Origin: Aureimonas sp. Leaf324
GTDB lineage: Bacteria > Pseudomonadota > Alphaproteobacteria > Rhizobiales > Rhizobiaceae
Length of the DNA: 64,000 nucleotides
Assembly (NCBI RefSeq): GCF_001423245.1
Contig: NZ_LMOH01000012.1
Span: 521,679-585,678, forward strand
Reading direction: 5' to 3'
Shown here one piece after another: positions 1 to 9,405 of this stretch. Position 1 is the stretch's first letter, and each line of letters starts with the position of its first letter. The notes under the pieces were generated by a model that worked only from the letters and a program-made list of their open reading frames with translations, searched no databases and was not told the origin of the DNA. The position numbers and the translations under genes are program-made.

Positions 1-127
1 CGGCAGCGCCCGCAGATCCCGCGAAGTCTTGATGGATGTTGCGGCGCGATAACTCCTGTCGAAAACTCACGTCTTCTTCAGGACCTCGCGTTACCGTCCG
101 GTCATCCCCCAAGGGAAAGGCCGAATC

Positions 128-628
128 GTGAACCGCAGAACTCTTCTGATGGGAATGGGCGCGCTCGCGTTGTCGGGATGGATCGTCCCCGCCTCTGCGG
201 GGGAGCCGATCCTGACGCTGCGCGGCGAATTCGCGCGTGCGGGAGCCGACGGGTCGGCCATGCTCACCCTTGCAGACCTCGACGCCCTGCCGCAAACGCG
301 CTTCCGCACCGCGACGCCTTGGCACAGCGGTCCGGTCGAATTCTCCGGCGTCTCCGTCTCCGACTTCCTGGCGGCGATGGGCGTGCCCTCGACCGAAGGC
401 TCGATGCAGCTGGTGGCCCTGAACGACTACGTGGTCGACACGAAGGCCGGCGATCTCGTCTCCGGCGATGCACTTCTCGCCACGCGCATGAACGGCGAGC
501 CCATGACGGTGCAGGACAAGGGCCCGGTCTTCGTCGTCTTCCCGTTCGACAGCCGGACGGAACTCCAGCACCAGTCCTACTACAGCCGCGCCGTGTGGCA
601 GCTCGCCGAGATCGACCTCGCTCCATGA
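128..628 (+). CDS. pruR: PruR-like periplasmic pterin-binding protein
   Basis: A 166-aa exported protein with a molybdopterin-oxidoreductase-like fold but too short to be an enzyme subunit. The GTG start follows AAGGGAAAGG. Residues 1-25 form a signal peptide (NRRTLLMG, a hydrophobic stretch, then PASAGE). The body carries the small Oxidored_molyb pattern (TLADLDALP, WSGV-like VEFSGVSVSDFL, and a C-terminal SRAVWQL). Its stop overlaps the ATG of the downstream GGDEF-EAL gene. In Agrobacterium, PruR is a periplasmic pterin-binding protein that controls the dual-function enzyme DcpA, and this pair has the same size, order and topology. The role here is inferred from that operon structure; ligand binding is not shown by sequence. 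Confidence 0.75.
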   Translation: MNRRTLLMGMGALALSGWIVPASAGEPILTLRGEFARAGADGSAMLTLADLDALPQTRFRTATPWHSGPVEFSGVSVSDFLAAMGVPSTEGSMQLVALNDYVVDTKAGDLVSGDALLATRMNGEPMTVQDKGPVFVVFPFDSRTELQHQSYYSRAVWQLAEIDLAP

Positions 629-2535
629 TCGCAGGCGTCGGCACGCGGCCCTTCCCCTTGAGCGTCCGCAAGGTCAGCTATGGTCTGACCTGCGTCACCG
701 CGGTCCTCGCGCTGCTCGTCGTCGTGTCGTCGATCCTCGTGGTGCGCTACCAGCGCCAGATCAGCGAGGCGTCGCAATACAACGTCACGTTCGACTACTC
801 GCAGACCGCCGCCGAGATCCTGCGCCTCCAGGTCGCCCTCAAGGACGTGATCGCAGGCGCCGACCCCGCGCAGATCAAGCTTCGGCACGACATTCTGGTG
901 AACCGGCTCGGGATCATCCGCGACAACGCCTTCGCGACGCGCCACCAGCTGACCGAGACGGGCGACCGCCTCGCCGACGTGCTCAGACGGCTCGAACCCC
1001 TCCTCGCCGATCCGGCCGATACCGCCAATCTCGAGGCGGCCTACGAGCTTCTCGGGCCCCTCACCACGCCCATTCTGCGGCTGGCCTCGCGCGCCCATGG
1101 CGAGGCCGGCGACATCGTCCTCGGCAACCAGACGACGCTGCGCCAGATCATGGCGATCGTCACGGCCGTCACGATCGTCCTCGTTCTCGTCGGCATGGTG
1201 CTGGTCGGCTTCGTCCTCCACCAGAACCGGCGGCTCGACAGCATCTCGCGCACCGACGGGCTGACGGGCCTCGCCAACCGCCTCGGCTTCGACGCGGACC
1301 TGCGCAAGGTCGACGGCAAGCCGGCCGCCGTCGTCCTCGTCGACGTCGATCATTTCAAGACCATCAACGACACGCTCGGCCACAGCGTCGGCGACGGCGT
1401 GATCGTCGAGCTCGCGACGCGACTGCGCACCGCCGGGGCCGACGCGGACACGATCGCCCGGATCGGCGGCGACGAGTTCGCCATCGTCTTCTCGGGCGAG
1501 GCGGCCGAAGCGCGAAGCCTGTCATGCGCCGACGCGGTGCTCGCCAGCATGGACGAGCCCTGCCGCGTCGCGGGCACCGAGGTGCAGGCCAACGTGACGA
1601 TCGGCATCGGCGCGCAGGAGGCGAGCCAAGGCGCGATGCTCCTCAACGATGCCGACATCGCCCTCTACGCCGCCAAGGGCGAGGGCCGCGGCCGCTATCG
1701 CCGCTTCCGGCCCGAGATGAAGCAGGCGTTCCTGCGCGAGCAGGCGATCGAGGACGCGCTGCGCCGCGCGGCCGCAGCCGGCGACTTCTCGCTCGTCTAC
1801 CAGCCGATCGTCGATCTCTCCGACGATCGCACGGTCGGTTTCGAGGCGCTCCTGCGCTGGCAGCACCCCGAACTCGGATCGATCTCGCCCACCGAATTCA
1901 TTCCGATCGCCGAGCGCAGCGGCCAGATCGAGGCGATCGGGCGCTGGGTGATCGAGGAGGCCTGCCGCGAGGCGAGCCGCTGGCCGTCCGACGTCTATGT
2001 CGCCGTCAACGTGTCGGCGCGGCAGCTTCTCGACCAGAGCTTCATCGCCCAGTCGCGCGCGGCGCTCGAGGAGAACGGTCTGGAGCCCTGCCGCCTCGAG
2101 ATCGAGATCACGGAAAGCACGCTGATCGTCGACGACGCGACCGTCCTGGAACTCGTGCACCAGTTGCGCGCGCTCGGCTGCCGCGTCTCGCTCGACGACT
2201 TCGGAACCGGCTACGCCTCCTTGAGCTACCTCCAGCGCTTCCCCTTCGACAAGATCAAGATCGACCAGTGCTTCCTGCGCGGCGAAGGGGTCGGCGTCGG
2301 CGGGCACGCGATCATCGCCACCGTCTGCTCGCTCGCCGAAGTGCTCGACCTTCGCATCGTCACCGAAGGAGTCGAGACTCCGGACGAGCTGGCGACCGTG
2401 CGCCGGGCGGGCAGCCACTACGGGCAGGGCTACCACTTCGACCGGCCGCTCCGCCCGGACGACGTCCTGAAGCGCATCGCACGCGAAAGCCTCGACCGGG
2501 TCCCCCTCGTCGTCGCCAACGTCTCGGCCGCCTGA
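625..2535 (+). CDS. dcpA: DcpA-like membrane diguanylate cyclase/phosphodiesterase (GGDEF-EAL)
   Basis: A 636-aa inner-membrane c-di-GMP enzyme. A first membrane segment lies at about 17-42, a periplasmic region of about 130 aa follows, and a second segment lies at about 176-200. The GGDEF domain has an intact RIGGDEF signature at about 279-285. The position normally held by Arg of the RxxD inhibitory site is Ala (ADAD). The EAL domain has EALLRW from about 407 and DDFGTGYASLSYL. Both catalytic signatures are intact, so dual activity is plausible. The ATG at 625 overlaps the pruR stop (ATGA); the frame is open further upstream, but only as an overlap with pruR. The PruR partner would contact the periplasmic region. 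Confidence 0.85.
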   Translation: MIAGVGTRPFPLSVRKVSYGLTCVTAVLALLVVVSSILVVRYQRQISEASQYNVTFDYSQTAAEILRLQVALKDVIAGADPAQIKLRHDILVNRLGIIRDNAFATRHQLTETGDRLADVLRRLEPLLADPADTANLEAAYELLGPLTTPILRLASRAHGEAGDIVLGNQTTLRQIMAIVTAVTIVLVLVGMVLVGFVLHQNRRLDSISRTDGLTGLANRLGFDADLRKVDGKPAAVVLVDVDHFKTINDTLGHSVGDGVIVELATRLRTAGADADTIARIGGDEFAIVFSGEAAEARSLSCADAVLASMDEPCRVAGTEVQANVTIGIGAQEASQGAMLLNDADIALYAAKGEGRGRYRRFRPEMKQAFLREQAIEDALRRAAAAGDFSLVYQPIVDLSDDRTVGFEALLRWQHPELGSISPTEFIPIAERSGQIEAIGRWVIEEACREASRWPSDVYVAVNVSARQLLDQSFIAQSRAALEENGLEPCRLEIEITESTLIVDDATVLELVHQLRALGCRVSLDDFGTGYASLSYLQRFPFDKIKIDQCFLRGEGVGVGGHAIIATVCSLAEVLDLRIVTEGVETPDELATVRRAGSHYGQGYHFDRPLRPDDVLKRIARESLDRVPLVVANVSAA

Positions 2536-2545
2536 ACGCCCGGCG

Positions 2546-3460
2546 TCAGTCCACCCATTTCGGGTCGGCGGTGAAGGCCACCGTCAGCCAGCGATCGCGC
2601 GGATCGCCGCCGATCGCTTCGGCGACCTCCTCGCGCACGCGGTCGAAGTCGGCGAGCGACTGGCGCGGGTGGTCGTGCGGCACGACGAAATGGAATTCCA
2701 GCGTGCGCGAGCGCCCGACCTTGGCGACATAGGTGCGCACCTCGCGAAAGCCGTGACGCGTCACGATATCGGCGGCGACAGCGCGGGCCTTGGCATCGAG
2801 CTCCGGCGGCGCGACGAGGAAGATGTCCTTCAAGGCGTCGAAGACGGTGCGCAGCGGCACCGGGATGAGGCAGAGCGTCAGGATCGCCAGCACCGCCGGG
2901 TCGACATAGGGCGTCCAGCGTTCGTAGGCGCTGCCCTGCAGAAGCGCCGCGATCACGAAGGCGACGAGAAGCGCCGCGGTGATCGACCCCGCCATCGCCC
3001 AGCCCTTCACGTCGAGCGCGAGGAGCTCGGACCGGATCTCGCGGTTCTGACGGCGCCCGATCACGAACATCGCGAGGCAGATCGCCACGATCACGGCGGC
3101 ATAGGCGATCGCCCATCCGAACTCCAGCGGACGCCCGCCCGACAGCAGCGTCCCCGCCGCGTTGACGAACGCATAGAGCGACAGAAGCGACAGAAGCCCG
3201 CCGTTGAACAGGAGCACGATCGGCTCGAGGTGCCAGAAGCCGAGCTGGAACCGGCCGCTCGTCTGCCGGGCGATGAGTCGCGAGACGAGGAGCGCCATGC
3301 CCGTCATCGACGCGTCCACCACCGAGAACATGCCGTCGAAGGCGATCGACAGCGATCCCGACAGGACGCCGAACACGACGCCCGACGCCCCGACCACGAG
3401 GGTCGCGGCGATCGATCGCTTCAAGGCGGCTTGTTCTCGCGTCGCGGCAGTCATCGTCAC
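2546..3460 (-). CDS. Cation diffusion facilitator-like transporter lacking canonical metal ligands
   Basis: A 304-aa protein with about six membrane segments and a C-terminal cytoplasmic domain, resembling the COG3965-type branch of the cation diffusion facilitator (CDF) family. It starts at GTG 3460, or at ATG 3454 two codons in. In TM2 the usual H/DxxxD reads FSVVD (F45, D49). In TM5 the usual HxxxD appears to be replaced by G153 and A157 within DVKGWAMAGS. The standard tetrahedral transport site is therefore mostly absent, so Zn/Co/Cd/Fe export should not be assumed. It converges with dcpA across 10 nt and diverges from a metallophosphoesterase gene. The ligand comparison was made by eye. 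Confidence 0.75.
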   Translation of the reverse strand: MTMTAATREQAALKRSIAATLVVGASGVVFGVLSGSLSIAFDGMFSVVDASMTGMALLVSRLIARQTSGRFQLGFWHLEPIVLLFNGGLLSLLSLYAFVNAAGTLLSGGRPLEFGWAIAYAAVIVAICLAMFVIGRRQNREIRSELLALDVKGWAMAGSITAALLVAFVIAALLQGSAYERWTPYVDPAVLAILTLCLIPVPLRTVFDALKDIFLVAPPELDAKARAVAADIVTRHGFREVRTYVAKVGRSRTLEFHFVVPHDHPRQSLADFDRVREEVAEAIGGDPRDRWLTVAFTADPKWVD

Positions 3461-3609
3461 ACTCGCATATCGGGTCGGCGGATCGTCGATCCCCTATCGC
3501 CTTCGCGTCCCTGAAAACAGGCCGCGAAGGCGTTGCTCCGGAACCTAACGTAGCGTCAGCGGTTCGGCAGCCGGACGCGATCACGCGTTGGTGAAAACGG
3601 GGATCGGCG

Positions 3610-4725
3610 ATGATCACTTGGCTGCAGTTCGGCGACCTGCATGTCTGCGAGCAGGACGGCTGGGCAAGCCTCGACGTCTTCCGGCAGCTCGTGTCGTCCG
3701 CTCGCGAGAACCTTGTCGGGCAGGTCGATCTGGCGGTGCTGCCCGGCGACAACGCCAACCATGCGACCGAGGAGCAGTTCCAGCGGATCGCAGAAGCCGT
3801 GGCACCGCTCGGCATTCCGCTGCATGCGATCCCCGGCGACCATGATTTCGAGGCCGGCGACCTCGACGGTTTCTACCGCCACCTCGCGCGCCAACCCCTC
3901 CCCTACGCGATCACGGCCGGCGAGACGCGCGTCCTCTTTCTCGACATCGTCTCGGCAGGAAGCGGCGGCCCGGACTTCCGCCTCGGCCCGAAGCAGACCC
4001 TCTGGCTGCGCCGCGAACTCGACGCCGCCGACGCGGCCGGGCACGCCGTCGTCGTCTTCATGCACGCCTATCCCGGCGACCTGCGCGCCGGCACCGAGGA
4101 GGTCGCCTCGCTCCTCGCATCGGGGAACGTGCGCTTCGTCGGCACCGGCCACACGCACTACAACGAACTCCTCAACGACGGGCGCGTCGTCTACGCGGCG
4201 ACGCGGTCCACCGGCGAGATCGAGGAGGCCGGCGGTCCCGGCTTCTCGATCGGCGCGGTGGATGGCGATGCTGTCAGCTGGCGCTTCAAGCCGCTCGACG
4301 CGCCCTGGCCCTTCGTGCTGGTCACCTCGCCCTCCGATCTCCGGCTGATGACCGATCCGCAGTCCCGCGATCAGGTGCCGGAGGGCGAGTTCACGATCCG
4401 CGCCCGCGTGTTCGGCTCCGACGTCGCGTCCGTGTCGGCGCGCCTCGGCGAGCGCGAGATCGCGCTGTCGCACGAAGGCGCCGCCTGGGTCGCGCCGTCC
4501 GGCGCGGTCGAGCCGGGGCTGCATCGCCTGAGCGTCACCGCGCGATCCTCGAGCGGCACCGAGGACACCGACCATGTCGACATCCTCGTCCGCCCGCCGC
4601 GCGAGCGTCCGCGCCGGAGCGATGCCTTCGCGCTCGGCCGCGACATCCATTCGGTCGGGCCGTGGCCGGGCCGCGGGATCCCCGGCGGCCAGCTCGGACC
4701 CAACAAGAACGGCCTGAAATGGTAG
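3610..4725 (+). CDS. Calcineurin-like metallophosphoesterase
   Basis: A 371-aa cytoplasmic protein with no signal peptide. The binuclear-metal motifs occur in order: GDLHV (about 8-12), GDNANH (about 46), GDHDF (about 76), a lone His in FMHAYP, and GHTHYN (about 180). This is the layout of cyclic-nucleotide and related phosphoesterases. Residues after about 230 form a separate beta-rich C-terminal region, possibly Ig-like (TIRARVFGSD, LHRLSVTARS). The substrate is unknown. The gene converges with murB with a 9-nt gap and no obvious terminator, so it sits where ddl or ftsQ is often found in relatives. The ATG follows GGGATCGGCG. Confidence 0.8.
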   Translation: MITWLQFGDLHVCEQDGWASLDVFRQLVSSARENLVGQVDLAVLPGDNANHATEEQFQRIAEAVAPLGIPLHAIPGDHDFEAGDLDGFYRHLARQPLPYAITAGETRVLFLDIVSAGSGGPDFRLGPKQTLWLRRELDAADAAGHAVVVFMHAYPGDLRAGTEEVASLLASGNVRFVGTGHTHYNELLNDGRVVYAATRSTGEIEEAGGPGFSIGAVDGDAVSWRFKPLDAPWPFVLVTSPSDLRLMTDPQSRDQVPEGEFTIRARVFGSDVASVSARLGEREIALSHEGAAWVAPSGAVEPGLHRLSVTARSSSGTEDTDHVDILVRPPRERPRRSDAFALGRDIHSVGPWPGRGIPGGQLGPNKNGLKW

Positions 4726-4734
4726 GCCCGGCCT

Positions 4735-5682
4735 CTACGGGCTGAAGGGCCGGACCTCGGCGCCCTCAGCAAAACGGCCGAGGCGCTTGATCTCCCATTC
4801 GAGGAGAATGCCGCTCGTTTGAAAGACCCGCTCGCGCACCGTCTCGCCGAGAAGCTCGAGATCGTGCCCCGTCGCGTCGCCGACGTTCAGCATGAAGTTG
4901 CAGTGGAGCGCCGACATCTCGGCGCCGCCGATCCGAAGGCCGCGGCAGCCCGCACGATCGACCTCCTTCCAGGCCGAGATGCTCGGCGGGTTCTTGAAGG
5001 TCGAGCCGCCCGTCTTCTCGCGCACCGGCTGCACGGTCTCGCGGTGATGCTGCACCTCGTCCATCGCGCGGCGGATCTCGTCCTTGGGGCTCTCCGGCCC
5101 CTCGAAGACCGCCGAGACGAAGATCAGGTCCTCGGGCGCGTCGGCGTGGCGATAGGAGAAGCCCATCTCGGATCTGGTGAGGATGTGCATTCGGCCTTGC
5201 CGGTCGAGCGCGCGCGCCTCCACGAGGCGATCGGCCGTCTCGACCCCGTTGGCGCCGCCGTTCATGCGGATCGCGCCGCCGATCGAGCCGGGAATGCCGT
5301 GCAGGAAGTGGAAGCCGCCGATCCCCGCGTCGAGCGCCACCGCCGCCACGCGCTTGTCGCTCGCCGCCGCGCCCGCCCGGATGCGCCCCTCGCCGATCGC
5401 CTCGACCTCGCCGAAGCCCTTGGCCGGCAGCCGCAGCACGACGCCGCCGATGCCGCCGTCGCGGATCAGGAGATTGGAGCCGATGCCGACGACGGTCAGC
5501 GGCACCTCGGCCGGCAGCGCCGCCAGGAAGCGTGCGAGGTCCGCCTCGTCGGCCGGCTGGAACATCAGGTCCGCCGGGCCGCCGGTGCGAAACCAGGTGA
5601 TCTTGGAGAGGTCCGCCCCGGCCTGCAGCTTGCCGCGCAGGCCGAGGGCGGGATCGGAGAGCGCGGCGAAGAGCTCGCTCAA
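4735..5682 (-). CDS. murB: UDP-N-acetylenolpyruvoylglucosamine reductase
   Basis: Reduces UDP-GlcNAc-enolpyruvate to UDP-MurNAc with NADPH and FAD. At about 315 aa it has the normal MurB length. FAD-binding motifs are visible ([18 protein letters not shown]), as are [12 protein letters not shown] and GSTFKNP. I place the start at TTG 5682, which overlaps the murC stop (TTGA) behind a G-rich stretch, because the family N-terminus (LSELFAALS) begins there. An in-frame ATG at 5757 lies 75 nt inside murC and adds unmatched sequence. It is the last gene of the minus-strand cluster. Confidence 0.92.
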   Translation of the reverse strand: MSELFAALSDPALGLRGKLQAGADLSKITWFRTGGPADLMFQPADEADLARFLAALPAEVPLTVVGIGSNLLIRDGGIGGVVLRLPAKGFGEVEAIGEGRIRAGAAASDKRVAAVALDAGIGGFHFLHGIPGSIGGAIRMNGGANGVETADRLVEARALDRQGRMHILTRSEMGFSYRHADAPEDLIFVSAVFEGPESPKDEIRRAMDEVQHHRETVQPVREKTGGSTFKNPPSISAWKEVDRAGCRGLRIGGAEMSALHCNFMLNVGDATGHDLELLGETVRERVFQTSGILLEWEIKRLGRFAEGAEVRPFSP

Positions 5683-7091
5683 GCCCCCCGCCCCAGCGCC
5701 TCGAGTTCCTTCGGCAGCGCGTAGGCCCAGGCCGTAATGTTGCCGGCGCCGAGGCACACGACCATGTCGCCGGCCTCCGCCACGCGATGGACGAGCGGCG
5801 CGAGCTCTGCAGGGCCGTCGATCAGCCGCGCGTCGCGATGGCCGCCGAGGCGCAGGCGCTCGGCCAGCATCACGGAATCGACGCCGTCGATCGGTTCCTC
5901 GCCGGCCGAGTAGACCGGCGCGAGGATCACCGTGTCGGCGTCGTTGAAGCAGGCGGCGAAATCAGCGAACAGCGACTGGAGGCGCGTGTAGCGGTGCGGC
6001 TGCACCACGGCGACGACGCGGCCCGAGGCGGCCGAGCGCGCGGCCGACAGCACGGCGCGGATCTCGACCGGATGGTGACCGTAGTCGTCGTAGATGTCGA
6101 TGCCGAGCGCCGTTCCGGTGTGGGTGAAGCGGCGCTTGACGCCGCCGAAGCCGCCGAGCCCCTTGCGGATCGCCTCCTCGGTGATCCCGATGCGGTGGGC
6201 GACGGCGACGGCGGCCGTCGCGTTCGACACGTTGTGCCGGCCGGGCATCGGCAGGACGAGGTCCTTCATCGCCGTGGTCGCGCCGGTGATGCGGTCGCGG
6301 ATCGTCACGTCGAAGGTCGAGCGCGGCCCTTCGGCGCGCACGTTCTGGAAGCGGGCGTCGGCCTGCAGGTTCTCGCCATAGGTGATGATGCGCCGGTCCT
6401 CGATCTCCGAGACCAGCGTCTGCACCTCCGGGTGGTCGAGGCACATAACGGCGAAGCCGTAGAAGGGCACGTTCTCGACGAAGGCGCGGAAGGCCGCGCG
6501 CACCTTGTCGAAGGTGCCGTAGTGGTCGAGGTGCTCGGGATCGATGTTGGTGACGACCGCGACGTCGGCGGGCAGCTTCAGGAAGGTGCCGTCGCTCTCG
6601 TCGGCCTCGACCACCATCCACTCGCCCTCGCCCATGCGGGCGTTGGTGCCGTAGGCGTTGATGATGCCGCCGTTGACGACGGTCGGGTCCATGCCACCGG
6701 CGTCGAGCAGCGTCGCCACCATCGAGGTCGTCGTGGTCTTGCCGTGCGTGCCGCCGATGGCGATCGCCTGCCGGAAGCGCATGAGCTCGGCCAGCATCTC
6801 GGCGCGGCGCACGATCGGCAGCAGCCGCTCGCGCGCGGCCGACAGCTCGGGGTTGGAACGCTTGATCGCCGTGGAGACGACGACGACCTCGGCCAACCCC
6901 AGGTTCTCGGCGGCGTGGCCGATATGGACGGTCACGCCCTTCTCGCGCAGGCGCTGCACGTTGGCGTTCTCCGAGGCGTCGGAGCCCTGCACGGTGTAGC
7001 CGAGGTTGACCAGCACCTCGGCGATGCCGCTCATGCCGATGCCGCCGATGCCGATGAAATGCACCGGGCCGATATTGGGCGGCATCTTCAT
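5679..7091 (-). CDS. murC: UDP-N-acetylmuramate--L-alanine ligase
   Basis: Adds the first amino acid of the stem peptide, L-Ala, to UDP-MurNAc using ATP. At 470 aa it has the normal length. It has an N-terminal Rossmann motif GIGGIGMSG (14-22), the Mur-ligase P-loop GGTHGKTTT (about 113-121), EADESDG and a DDYGHHP segment in the C-terminal domain. The start ATG at 7091 is preceded by AGAGGAG at ideal spacing, so the upstream in-frame extension to 7238 into murG is rejected. It overlaps murB by four bases and follows murG after 31 nt. Confidence 0.96.
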   Translation of the reverse strand: MKMPPNIGPVHFIGIGGIGMSGIAEVLVNLGYTVQGSDASENANVQRLREKGVTVHIGHAAENLGLAEVVVVSTAIKRSNPELSAARERLLPIVRRAEMLAELMRFRQAIAIGGTHGKTTTTSMVATLLDAGGMDPTVVNGGIINAYGTNARMGEGEWMVVEADESDGTFLKLPADVAVVTNIDPEHLDHYGTFDKVRAAFRAFVENVPFYGFAVMCLDHPEVQTLVSEIEDRRIITYGENLQADARFQNVRAEGPRSTFDVTIRDRITGATTAMKDLVLPMPGRHNVSNATAAVAVAHRIGITEEAIRKGLGGFGGVKRRFTHTGTALGIDIYDDYGHHPVEIRAVLSAARSAASGRVVAVVQPHRYTRLQSLFADFAACFNDADTVILAPVYSAGEEPIDGVDSVMLAERLRLGGHRDARLIDGPAELAPLVHRVAEAGDMVVCLGAGNITAWAYALPKELEALGRGA

Positions 7092-7122
7092 GGCCGGCTC
7101 CTCTGGTCTTTTCGTTGAACGA

Positions 7123-8226
7123 TCAGCGCCTTGCGGCGGCGTCCGGCATAGACGCGACGAGATCGGCAAGCAACCGCGCGGCTTCCGGAATGCCCTCGCC
7201 CCTGGCGGCTTGCGCCATGACCTCGGCCTTGTCGGCATCGTTGGCGATCATGGTGGTGAGGCCGGCAAGGCGCTCGGGCGTGAGGTCCGTCTGCTTCGAG
7301 ACGATGGTCCCGTGCGCCGACTGGAGACGCGCCGCATTGGCCGCCTGGTCGTGGTCGAGCGCATACGGGTATGGCACGAGGATCGAGGGACGCCCGATCA
7401 CCGACAGTTCGGAAACCGTCGACGCGCCGGCGCGGCTGACCACGAGATGCGCCTTGGCAATGCGGGCCGCCATATCCTTGAAGAAGGGCGAGACGTCGGC
7501 GGGGATGCCGATCTCGCGATAGGCGGCGACGACCTTCGCCTCGTCCTCGGCGCGGGCCTGCTGCGTCACGCGCAGCCGGGCGCGGAGGCCGGCCGGCATC
7601 AGCTTCACGGCCGCCGGCACCGCATCGGAGAAATAGCTCGCGCCCTGGCTGCCGCCGAAGACGACGAGCTCGAACGGCTCGCCCTCGCGGCTCGGCCGAT
7701 AGGGCGTGGCGGCGGCATCGAGCACAGCGGGGCGCACCGGATTGCCGGTGACGGTGATCTTGGCCGCGACCGCGCCCTCGGCCTCGGACTGTGGGATGCC
7801 GGCCGCGATCCGGCGCACCCGTGTCGACAGGAACCTGTTGGCGCGCCCCATCACGGCGTTCTGCTCGTGGATCGCGGTCGGAAGCCCGAGCTGCACCGCC
7901 GCCATCATCGGCGGGATGGTCGGATAGCCGCCGAAGCCGACGACGGCCGCCGGCCGCAGCCGCTTCATCAGCGCGATCGCGCCGCGATAGCCGCTCCAGA
8001 GCTTCAACCCCGAGCGCAGGACGGCGGCCGGGTTCTTCGAGCCGAAGGTGGCGGAGGGCACGACATGCGTCTCGTCGGCCGGGAAGCTGCCGGCATAGCG
8101 CCCGGCCCGCTCGTCGGTCACGAGGTGCACGGTGTGGCCGCGCGCGTGCAGCTCGTGCGCCAGCGCCTCGGCGGGAAACAGGTGGCCGCCGGTCCCGCCG
8201 GCGCACAGGAAGATGGGTTGGGTCAT
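7123..8226 (-). CDS. murG: Lipid II-forming GlcNAc transferase
   Basis: Transfers GlcNAc from UDP-GlcNAc to lipid I on the inner face of the membrane to give lipid II. At 367 aa it is a GT28-type protein. The N-terminal [10 protein letters not shown] glycine loop, [27 protein letters not shown] and the sugar-nucleotide segment [11 protein letters not shown] are all intact. It starts at ATG 8226, nine nt after the ftsW stop, and murC follows. Codon use matches its neighbours. Confidence 0.96.
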   Translation of the reverse strand: MTQPIFLCAGGTGGHLFPAEALAHELHARGHTVHLVTDERAGRYAGSFPADETHVVPSATFGSKNPAAVLRSGLKLWSGYRGAIALMKRLRPAAVVGFGGYPTIPPMMAAVQLGLPTAIHEQNAVMGRANRFLSTRVRRIAAGIPQSEAEGAVAAKITVTGNPVRPAVLDAAATPYRPSREGEPFELVVFGGSQGASYFSDAVPAAVKLMPAGLRARLRVTQQARAEDEAKVVAAYREIGIPADVSPFFKDMAARIAKAHLVVSRAGASTVSELSVIGRPSILVPYPYALDHDQAANAARLQSAHGTIVSKQTDLTPERLAGLTTMIANDADKAEVMAQAARGEGIPEAARLLADLVASMPDAAARR

Positions 8227-8235
8227 GTCGACGTT

Positions 8236-9402
8236 CTAGCGCGCGGGATAAGGCGCCTGGAAGGCAAGCGTGCGCTCCAACAGCCGATCGGTCTGCGATA
8301 CGTTCTCGGCGCGCTTGCGCGTCAGCGCCAGCACGAAGCCGGCCGAGATCGCGACCGCCATCATCGACGAACCGCCGTAGGAGATGAACGGCAGCGTCAT
8401 GCCCTTGGCGGGCATGAGGTGGAGGTTGACCGCCATGTTGATGATCGACTGCAGGCCGAAGAGCATCACGAGGCCCGAGATGGCGAGGCGGTTGAAGGTG
8501 TCGCGCTGGTTGAAGGCGATCGACAGGCCGCGGATGACGACGAAGCAGAACACCGCCGAGAGCGCCATGCAGGAGACGATGCCAAACTCCTCGGCGATCA
8601 CCGAATAGGCGAAATCGGTGTGGCTGTCGGGCAGCATGCGCTTGATCGTGCCCTCGCCCGGCCCCTGGCCGAACCAGCCGCCCGACAGGATCGCCTCGCG
8701 CGCCGTGTCGGTCTGGTATGTGTCGCCCTCGCCTGTGAGGAAGCGGTCGATACGCGAGGCGACGTGCGGGAAGACCGTATAGGCGCCGAGGAAGCCGACG
8801 ACGCCGACGCCGCCGAGCAGCGCGATCCACACCCACGACAGGCCGGCCATGAAGAACATGCAGCTCCAGGTGGCCGAGGTCAGGATCGTCTGGCCGAGGT
8901 CCGGCTGCGCGACGAGAAGGGCCGTGACCACGAGCAGCAGCATGATCGAGAAGAGATTGCCCGGCACGTCGGGGCGGCGCGAGCGCTCGGCGAAGAGCCA
9001 GGCGCAGGTGACGACGAAGGCCGGCTTCATGAACTCCGACGGCTGCACGCTGAGGGGCCCGAAGTCCATCCAGCGCCGCGCGCCCTTCACTTCCATGCCG
9101 AAGAACAGCGCCATGACCATGACGACCAGCGAGCCGGCCAGCATGATGATCGACATGCGGCGCACGCCCCGCGGCGTCAGCAGCGAGGTCGCCAGCATCA
9201 CGGCGATCGAGGGGAACAGGAACAGCGCGTGCCGCTTCACGAAGTGGAACGGCTCAAGCCCGATCTTCTCGGCCACCGGCGGGCTCGCCGCGAAGGAGAG
9301 CACCATGCCGCCGATCATCAGGATCAGGAAGGCGGCGAGGAACCAGCGATCGATGGACCACCACCAGTCCGTGATCAGGCCCTTCTTGGCGCGGCTCGAC
9401 AT
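8236..9402 (-). CDS. ftsW: SEDS-family septal peptidoglycan polymerase
   Basis: A 388-aa integral membrane glycosyltransferase that polymerises lipid II at the septum with FtsI. It has many hydrophobic segments after a short basic cytoplasmic tail (SSRAKKG). The SEDS signature is present as GQGPGEGTIKRMLPDSHTDF, followed by AEEFG, and near the end comes LPFISYGGSSM. Its ATG lies 3 nt after the murD stop and its stop is 9 nt before murG, which suggests translational coupling. Confidence 0.96.
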   Translation of the reverse strand: MSSRAKKGLITDWWWSIDRWFLAAFLILMIGGMVLSFAASPPVAEKIGLEPFHFVKRHALFLFPSIAVMLATSLLTPRGVRRMSIIMLAGSLVVMVMALFFGMEVKGARRWMDFGPLSVQPSEFMKPAFVVTCAWLFAERSRRPDVPGNLFSIMLLLVVTALLVAQPDLGQTILTSATWSCMFFMAGLSWVWIALLGGVGVVGFLGAYTVFPHVASRIDRFLTGEGDTYQTDTAREAILSGGWFGQGPGEGTIKRMLPDSHTDFAYSVIAEEFGIVSCMALSAVFCFVVIRGLSIAFNQRDTFNRLAISGLVMLFGLQSIINMAVNLHLMPAKGMTLPFISYGGSSMMAVAISAGFVLALTRKRAENVSQTDRLLERTLAFQAPYPAR

Positions 9403-9405
9403 GGC

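Noticed and set aside
1-127. Coding sequence at the left edge
   Set aside because: No supported frame or recognisable end of a gene; probably the pruR promoter region.
178-624. N-terminal extension of dcpA in frame
   Set aside because: It overlaps pruR, is Arg-rich without homology, and the ATGA junction at 625 gives the expected membrane start.
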